Positions 5,863-10,925 of a stretch of DNA of 10,925 nucleotides are shown here, in pieces. The notes under the pieces were generated by a model, which saw nothing but the letters and a program-made list of their open reading frames with translations, did not search any database and was not told the DNA's origin. Both the position numbers and the translations under genes were made by a program. The stretch is from B16-G9 sp964400655 (GTDB taxonomy: Bacteria > Bacteroidota > Bacteroidia > Bacteroidales > F082), in NCBI GenBank assembly GCA_964400655.1, contig CAYNVN010000187.1:1-10925 (forward strand). The letters run 5' to 3'. The stretch's first letter is position 1, and each line of letters opens with the position of its first letter.

Positions 5863-8800
5863 ATGGGAACCTTTTTTGCTTTTCTGTACAAACATATTCG
5901 CCGGTTCAGGTATTGGGCGTTGATGCTGCTGATTGCATTTGTTGCCGTTTCGGGGTGGTATGCCTCGCAAATTAAATTTACCGAGGACATTACACGTATT
6001 TTTCCTGCCAACAAAGCGGTCGGAAACATGAACTTTGTTTATAACAACTCAAAGTTTTTAGATAAAGTGGTGTTTATGATTTCGTTACGGGATTCGTCGG
6101 CAAAAGCCAATCCCGAAATGTTAACGGGTTATACCGCCCGCCTTGTTGATTCGCTCAACCGGCTGTTTGTACCCGGCGAAATTAGTACCATCAATACGGG
6201 CCCCGATAACAAGCAGATTACACAACTTTTTGATGAGGTTTATCAAAACCTGCCGCTTTTTCTTGATAGTGCCGATTATAGCCTTATAGATTCGATGGTT
6301 ACCGACAGCGCAATAAAAATTGCGGTAGGGAAGGACTACCAAACCCTTTTGTCGCCTGCAGGATTTGCCGCAAAGGCAATGATTAAAAAAGACCCGTTGA
6401 ACATTACTTTTATTGCTTTGAATAAATTTAAAAACCTGCAAATTACCCGTAATTTCGAACTCTATAACAACTATATATTAACACGTGACAGGAGATACCT
6501 GCTTTTTTTTATTACCCCTGCTCATCCGTCGGAAACGGCTGTTAACCAAAAGCTGTTTGAAAAAATTGATAAGTTGTTGCCTGCACTTGATAACAGTGGT
6601 GAAATATCGGTTTCCTATTTTGGAAGTGCTGTTGTTGCAGCAGGGAATGCCCGGCAGATAAAAAGCGATATCATTCTTACGGTAACCATTGCTGCCATTG
6701 CACTGATTTTGTTGATTTCGCTGTTTTTCAGAAACTGGCGGTCGTTCTTTTTAATCATGCTTCCTGTTTTGTTCGGAGCTTTAACAGGTTTGGCAGGCCT
6801 TGTTTTGTTTGAAAGGGAGGTGTCGGCAATTTCGTTGGGAATAGGATCGGTATTGCTGGGAATTTCGGTTGACTTTGCCCTTCATATATACGCTCATTAT
6901 CGCAGGTTCGGCAATGCTGCCGATGTTCTTAAAAAGCTTTCAACCCCTGTTATTTTAAGCAGTTTTACCACTGCTTCAGCGTTTCTTTCGCTGCTGTTGA
7001 TTAATTCAAAGGTGTTGAACGATTTGGGGATATTTGCAGCAATAAGTGTTATCAGCGCAGCTATGTTCACATTACTGGTGTTACCCCATCTTTTTTCGGC
7101 ACGCCGAAAACAGGGGCAAACCTCAAAGGTTTCTTTCATCAATAAACTGGCTGCAATTGACCTGTCGGGAAAAAAACCGGTGATTTGGGGAGTTGTTGTT
7201 ATTACGGTAGTATTTGCTTTTCTATCGCACAAAGTGATGTTTAATGCCGACATGACATCATTTAATTATATGGACCACCAAACGGCGATAGCCGAAAAAC
7301 TACTTAAACAGCTTACCGGAACCGAAGGCAGGCCCGTTTTTATTGTTGCTACCGGTAAAAATTTGGATGAGGCTTTTGCTGCCGACAAAAAAGTAAAAGC
7401 ACAATTGTCGTTATTGGAAAAAGAGGGTGTTTTACCACAAGGGGTGGCAAAAAAGGTTTTGTTTATGTCGGAAGAGGAGCAGCGAAAGGCCATCGACCGG
7501 TGGAATATGTTTTGGAAAGATAAAAAGGAACGGGTTTTAAATTCGTTGATAAAATACGGAAAGGAGTATCATTTTAAGGCAGTTGCCTTTAACGGCATCA
7601 GCGGAGTGCTGAATAAAAAATGGCTGCCCGTAAGCCTTGACAGTCTGCCGGTGGTTAAATCGATTTTTGAGGACAACCTGATAGAAACCGATACCCTGTC
7701 AGCCGTTTTGAATGTAATCCATGTTCCCTTGTCAAAATTACCCGCCATTGAAGAAGCTTTTCAAAACAATCATGCAGTTTGGATTATAAACCGGCAGCGG
7801 GTTACCGAACAGCTGGTATCGTTGCTAAAAGATAATTTGAACAAGCTGGTCGGGTTTTCCATTCTTATCATCTTTTTAATTTTGATAATCGCTTACGGTC
7901 GTATCGAGTTAACGCTTATCACCATGACCCCTGTACTGATGAGCTGGTTGTGGGTAACCGGTATTATGGCCCTGACGGGAATTAGCTTTAACATTTTTAA
8001 CATCATCATCATCACCTTTGTTTTCGGGCTGGGTATCGATTACAGTATCTTTTTAATGCGTGGTATGCTTATCCGTTATAAAACAGGAGGTGCTAACCTT
8101 GCTGCTTACAGGGTTTCGATTTTGTTATCGGTAATTACCACACTGCTGGGAATAGGCGTTTTGATTTTTGCCAAACATCCCGCTTTGCGATCCATTGCAC
8201 TGATGTCGATCATCGGTATTTTAACGGTTATTTTTGTCACTTTCACCATCGAACCGCTTTTGTTCAGATGGCTTACCACTTACTCGAAAGGTAAACGCAA
8301 GCGGCCTGTTACCGGGCTCGATTTTGTTTTTTCCGTTTGGTCGGGTATTCTGTTTATTGGCGGAGGAGCCATACTGTCGTTTGTTGCCCTTATATTATCG
8401 GTAATTCCCGGAAAGGAACCTGAAAAGAAATTGTTTTTTCATAAGCTGTTAAAATATTCCACCGGATTTTTAATAAGCTCCAATTTTTTAACTCCCAAAC
8501 GGTATATCAATACTCATGGCGAAGATTTTTCGAAACCCGCCATTATCATTGCCAATCACCAGTCGCATATCGATTTGATGATTCTGTTGTTACAAACACA
8601 TAAAGTGGCTGTTTTTACCAACGAGGGAAACTACAACAACAAGGTTTACGGCAGGGCACTTAAATACGCCGGCTTTATTCCTGCATACACCGGCCATCAG
8701 GATGCTTTGGAGCGACTGAAGGAGCTGGTGGCTGAAGGCTATTCTCTTGCGGTATTTCCCGAAGGCCATCGTTCCGACGACGGCAAAATTCGCCGCTTTC

Positions 8801-9693
8801 ACAAAGGGGCTTTTTATCTTGCCCGCGAGCTTCAACTGGACATTATCCCCATGATTATTCACGGCCCCAACGAGTTGCTTAAAAAAAGTGAACTTTTCCT
8901 GAAGCGCGGAAAGATTACCGTTAAAATCTATCCGCGGATTAACGTTTTAAACGATGAATGGGGTAGCGACCTGAGAGAAAAGAAACACAATATACAGCAG
9001 TGGTTCAGAGGCGAATATGCCGGGTTAAAAGAGGCAGCCGAAACCCCGAAATATCTGTCAGACTTTATTATTAAGAATTTTATTTACAAAGGGCCTGTTT
9101 TGGAATGGTACACCAAAGTAAAAATCAGGCTCGAAAACCAATACCGGTTTTTCGATGATATTATTCCGCGTAAAGCGGTAATTACCGACCTCGGTTGCGG
9201 ATACGGTTATCTTGATTTTATGTTGTCGCTCAGATCGGAAGAGAGGATTATCCACGGTTTTGATTATGATGGTGAAAAAATTAAAACGGCATCCAACTGT
9301 GCCATTGCCAATAAAAATATTAAGTTTGAACAAGCCGACATAACAACGATTGAACCGGCGGTTTCGGATGTGTTTGTTTTAAACGATGTGCTGCATTACC
9401 TTGTTTACGATCAGCAGGTTAAAATTATCAACCGTTGTATGGAAAAACTTAATACAAACGGCATCATCATTTTACGTGACGGAAACCGGGAATACAAAAA
9501 CAGGCATCGGGGAACCAGACTCACCGAGCTGTTCTCCACCAATTTGGGGTTTAACAAAGCGGAAAACCGGTTGGAGTTTATTTCGGAATCAATGATAAAA
9601 GAGATTACCGAAGCAAAAGGTTTTACTTATGAAACGGTTGATACAACCAAACTTACATCCAATATCATTTTTTTAATACGAAAAAAACAATGA
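5863..9693 (+). CDS. Trifunctional fusion: MMPL exporter, PlsC-like acyltransferase, SAM methyltransferase
   Basis: This 1276-residue protein has three parts. (1) An MMPL/RND-type exporter, residues 1 to about 810: TM1 at 14-34, a periplasmic loop to about 267, a five-helix bundle to about 410, TM7 at 438-456, a second loop to about 660 and TM8-12 to about 800. Asp337 (GISVDF) and Asp726 (GLGIDY) sit where MMPL proteins carry the proton-relay Asp. (2) A PlsC-like acyltransferase, about 855-1050: the HX4D motif is NHQSHID (His899, Asp904) and block III is FPEGHRS (965-971). Block II reads AGFIPAY, so the usual Arg after FI-x is absent. (3) A class I methyltransferase, about 1085-1270, with DLGCGYG (1109-1115) and Asp1134/Asp1136 for SAM. 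I recall this architecture as a known Bacteroidota family linked to aryl-polyene/flexirubin-type loci. It likely moves and modifies a lipid-like product at the inner membrane. The start is fixed by an in-frame TAA at 5860-5862; the stop overlaps the next gene. Confidence 0.9.
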   Translation: MGTFFAFLYKHIRRFRYWALMLLIAFVAVSGWYASQIKFTEDITRIFPANKAVGNMNFVYNNSKFLDKVVFMISLRDSSAKANPEMLTGYTARLVDSLNRLFVPGEISTINTGPDNKQITQLFDEVYQNLPLFLDSADYSLIDSMVTDSAIKIAVGKDYQTLLSPAGFAAKAMIKKDPLNITFIALNKFKNLQITRNFELYNNYILTRDRRYLLFFITPAHPSETAVNQKLFEKIDKLLPALDNSGEISVSYFGSAVVAAGNARQIKSDIILTVTIAAIALILLISLFFRNWRSFFLIMLPVLFGALTGLAGLVLFEREVSAISLGIGSVLLGISVDFALHIYAHYRRFGNAADVLKKLSTPVILSSFTTASAFLSLLLINSKVLNDLGIFAAISVISAAMFTLLVLPHLFSARRKQGQTSKVSFINKLAAIDLSGKKPVIWGVVVITVVFAFLSHKVMFNADMTSFNYMDHQTAIAEKLLKQLTGTEGRPVFIVATGKNLDEAFAADKKVKAQLSLLEKEGVLPQGVAKKVLFMSEEEQRKAIDRWNMFWKDKKERVLNSLIKYGKEYHFKAVAFNGISGVLNKKWLPVSLDSLPVVKSIFEDNLIETDTLSAVLNVIHVPLSKLPAIEEAFQNNHAVWIINRQRVTEQLVSLLKDNLNKLVGFSILIIFLILIIAYGRIELTLITMTPVLMSWLWVTGIMALTGISFNIFNIIIITFVFGLGIDYSIFLMRGMLIRYKTGGANLAAYRVSILLSVITTLLGIGVLIFAKHPALRSIALMSIIGILTVIFVTFTIEPLLFRWLTTYSKGKRKRPVTGLDFVFSVWSGILFIGGGAILSFVALILSVIPGKEPEKKLFFHKLLKYSTGFLISSNFLTPKRYINTHGEDFSKPAIIIANHQSHIDLMILLLQTHKVAVFTNEGNYNNKVYGRALKYAGFIPAYTGHQDALERLKELVAEGYSLAVFPEGHRSDDGKIRRFHKGAFYLARELQLDIIPMIIHGPNELLKKSELFLKRGKITVKIYPRINVLNDEWGSDLREKKHNIQQWFRGEYAGLKEAAETPKYLSDFIIKNFIYKGPVLEWYTKVKIRLENQYRFFDDIIPRKAVITDLGCGYGYLDFMLSLRSEERIIHGFDYDGEKIKTASNCAIANKNIKFEQADITTIEPAVSDVFVLNDVLHYLVYDQQVKIINRCMEKLNTNGIIILRDGNREYKNRHRGTRLTELFSTNLGFNKAENRLEFISESMIKEITEAKGFTYETVDTTKLTSNIIFLIRKKQ
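9681..9693 (+). other. A7 run and ATGA stop-start overlap
   Basis: The fusion gene ends CGA AAA AAA CAA TGA, and the ATG of the next gene (9690-9692) overlaps that TGA as ATGA. This arrangement normally gives translational coupling, since terminating ribosomes can re-initiate. The A7 run (9681-9687) is in the phase of a classical A_AAA_AAA slippery heptamer, and a -1 slip there would enter the reading frame of the downstream gene. The overlap is certain; frameshifting is speculative. Confidence 0.6.
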
Positions 9694-10925
9694 GTGGTAA
9701 ATACGATATAATAATAATAGGAAGCGGTATCGGAGGGCTGATGAGTGCCTTTGTGCTTAGTAAACACGGGTACAATGTTTGTTTGCTTGAAAAAAACAGC
9801 AAGCCGGGCGGTACATTGCAGTCTTATAAGCGCAACGGCCGAATGCTGGGAACCGGTATGCACTACATAGGTAGTTTGGATGAGGGACAAATGATGCACA
9901 GCATTTTTAAATATTTTGGCCTGTTTAAGGGGGTGGAGTACCAGCGACTGGATGATGACGGGTTTGATATTTTTAACATTGCCGGTAAAGAGATTAAATA
10001 TCCTATGGGGCTAAATAATCTGCGAAATCGTTTTTACGAATATTTCCCTGGCGAAACCAAAGCCATCGACCGGTATATTTCAGGAATTGTAAACACCATT
10101 AAAGCACAGGATGTTTATTCGTTAAAAGACCCTGAGAATGCACAAAACTGGGATAATAATTATATGGCCGACAGTGCATGGAATTTTATTTGCTCGCTAA
10201 CCGACAATGCCGATTTACAAAATGCCCTTGCGGCACTTAATTTTGTTTACGGAGGACGAAAAGAGGCAACACCCATGTATAACCATGCGCTTATCAATTA
10301 CTATTTTATCAGCAGCGCTTACCGCATTGTCGGCAGTACACAAATTATTGCCGACCGGCTGGTGGAGCAGATCAGAAGTTTCGGGGGAACCGTTTTTACA
10401 CGTCAGGAGGTGGAGCAGTTTTTATTTGAAGATAAAAAGCTTATGGGTGTTAAAACCAAAACGGGAGATACCTTTTTTGCCGATTATTTTATCTCCAATG
10501 CACATCCCACCACCACCATGCAGTGGATACCCGAAGGGAAGATTAAAAAGAACTACCGGAAACGGCTTAACAGCCTGAAAGATACCTTGTCGGCCTTTTC
10601 GCTACATTTGATATTAAAACCCGGCAGGGTAAAATATCACAATTATAATTACTCCGCTTACAAAAACAATAGTGTTTGGTATGCTTCAACTTATAATGAA
10701 GAAAAGTGGCCGGAACACTATTTTATTCATTGGCCTGCCGAAAAACTAAATCCTGAATTTGTGGATAACGTTACCATTTTAACCCATATGAAATATGAAG
10801 AGGTGGAAAAATGGAAAGACCTTCCCTTAAAGCACAGGGGCGAGGAGTATGAACGCTTCAAAAAGGAGAAAGCGGAAAAGTTACTGGACTTTGCCGCCCA
10901 ACGGTTTCCGGAGTTTAAAGAGCAT
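9690..10925 (+). CDS. FAD-dependent oxidoreductase, phytoene desaturase/RetSat-like (partial, 3' end outside window)
   Basis: The frame is open from ATG 9690 to the last base (412 codons, no stop), so the C-terminus is missing; relatives are about 500 residues. The N-terminus has a Rossmann dinucleotide-binding motif, DIIIIGSGIGGLMSAF (residues 6-21, GxGxxG at Gly11/13/16), with Glu34 closing the second strand (LLEK) and then PGG (39-41). GTGMHYIG (54-61) matches the 'G-x-H-Y-x-G' segment of the CrtI/carotene isomerase/retinol saturase group. These flavoproteins reduce, desaturate or isomerise polyenes and related lipids. Four consecutive ATA codons encode the Ile run at 7-10. The start overlaps the exporter-fusion stop (ATGA), so the two genes are co-transcribed and probably act on the same product. 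The precise substrate cannot be read from the sequence, and the C-terminal FAD/substrate region is not visible. Confidence 0.88.
   Translation, partial: MSGKYDIIIIGSGIGGLMSAFVLSKHGYNVCLLEKNSKPGGTLQSYKRNGRMLGTGMHYIGSLDEGQMMHSIFKYFGLFKGVEYQRLDDDGFDIFNIAGKEIKYPMGLNNLRNRFYEYFPGETKAIDRYISGIVNTIKAQDVYSLKDPENAQNWDNNYMADSAWNFICSLTDNADLQNALAALNFVYGGRKEATPMYNHALINYYFISSAYRIVGSTQIIADRLVEQIRSFGGTVFTRQEVEQFLFEDKKLMGVKTKTGDTFFADYFISNAHPTTTMQWIPEGKIKKNYRKRLNSLKDTLSAFSLHLILKPGRVKYHNYNYSAYKNNSVWYASTYNEEKWPEHYFIHWPAEKLNPEFVDNVTILTHMKYEEVEKWKDLPLKHRGEEYERFKKEKAEKLLDFAAQRFPEFKEH

Noticed and set aside
6503..6510. Run of eight T inside the fusion gene as a frameshift site
   Set aside because: The frame continues with convincing protein on both sides and no alternative frame of interest follows; likely chance.
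10207..10578. 123-residue plus-strand open frame
   Set aside because: It is an alternate frame within the FAD oxidoreductase, which reads openly from 9690 to the window end with a clear dinucleotide-binding motif.

Overview
The window looks like chromosomal DNA from a Bacteroidota species, probably class Bacteroidia (a Marinilabiliales/Prolixibacteraceae-like lineage is my guess). The reasons are the outer-membrane protein families present (PorV/PorQ-like, helix-hairpin-helix plus barrel, DUF5723), the lack of clear Shine-Dalgarno sequences, TAnnTTTG-type promoter elements, and AT-leaning intergenic DNA with the repeat types common in that phylum. No RNA genes, CRISPR array, insertion sequence or phage genes were seen.

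Layout. Bases 1-536 hold no credible gene. They contain a patchwork of short repeats: a GAATGAC-type interspersed element, a perfect 15-bp hairpin, AACTTCTG-like direct repeats, a GCGTCTTTGCG-type element and a 7-bp tandem array. Next come a small, very acidic orphan protein (537-989), a PorV/PorQ-like outer-membrane barrel (1072-1893) and, 16 bases later, a 716-residue exported protein with an N-terminal helix-hairpin-helix region and a long beta-barrel-like body (1910-4060). A DUF5723 outer-membrane protein (4065-5543) runs convergently on the minus strand, with only 4 bases between the two stop codons.

A 319-base divergent intergenic region (5544-5862) carries two back-to-back elements with perfect TAnnTTTG promoter cores. 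From there a plus-strand operon starts. Its first gene encodes a 1276-residue three-part fusion: an MMPL/RND exporter, a PlsC-like acyltransferase and a class I SAM methyltransferase. It overlaps by ATGA the start of a phytoene-desaturase/RetSat-like FAD oxidoreductase, which runs off the right edge (412 codons visible).

How the genes fit together. The fusion and the FAD oxidoreductase look like the first two genes of a lipid or polyene biosynthesis and export operon, of the kind found in Bacteroidota aryl-polyene/flexirubin (dialkylresorcinol-type) clusters. The core ketosynthase and acyl-carrier genes would have to lie beyond base 10925, so the product assignment is inference. The three outer-membrane genes on the left form a separate cell-envelope group with no demonstrated link to the operon.
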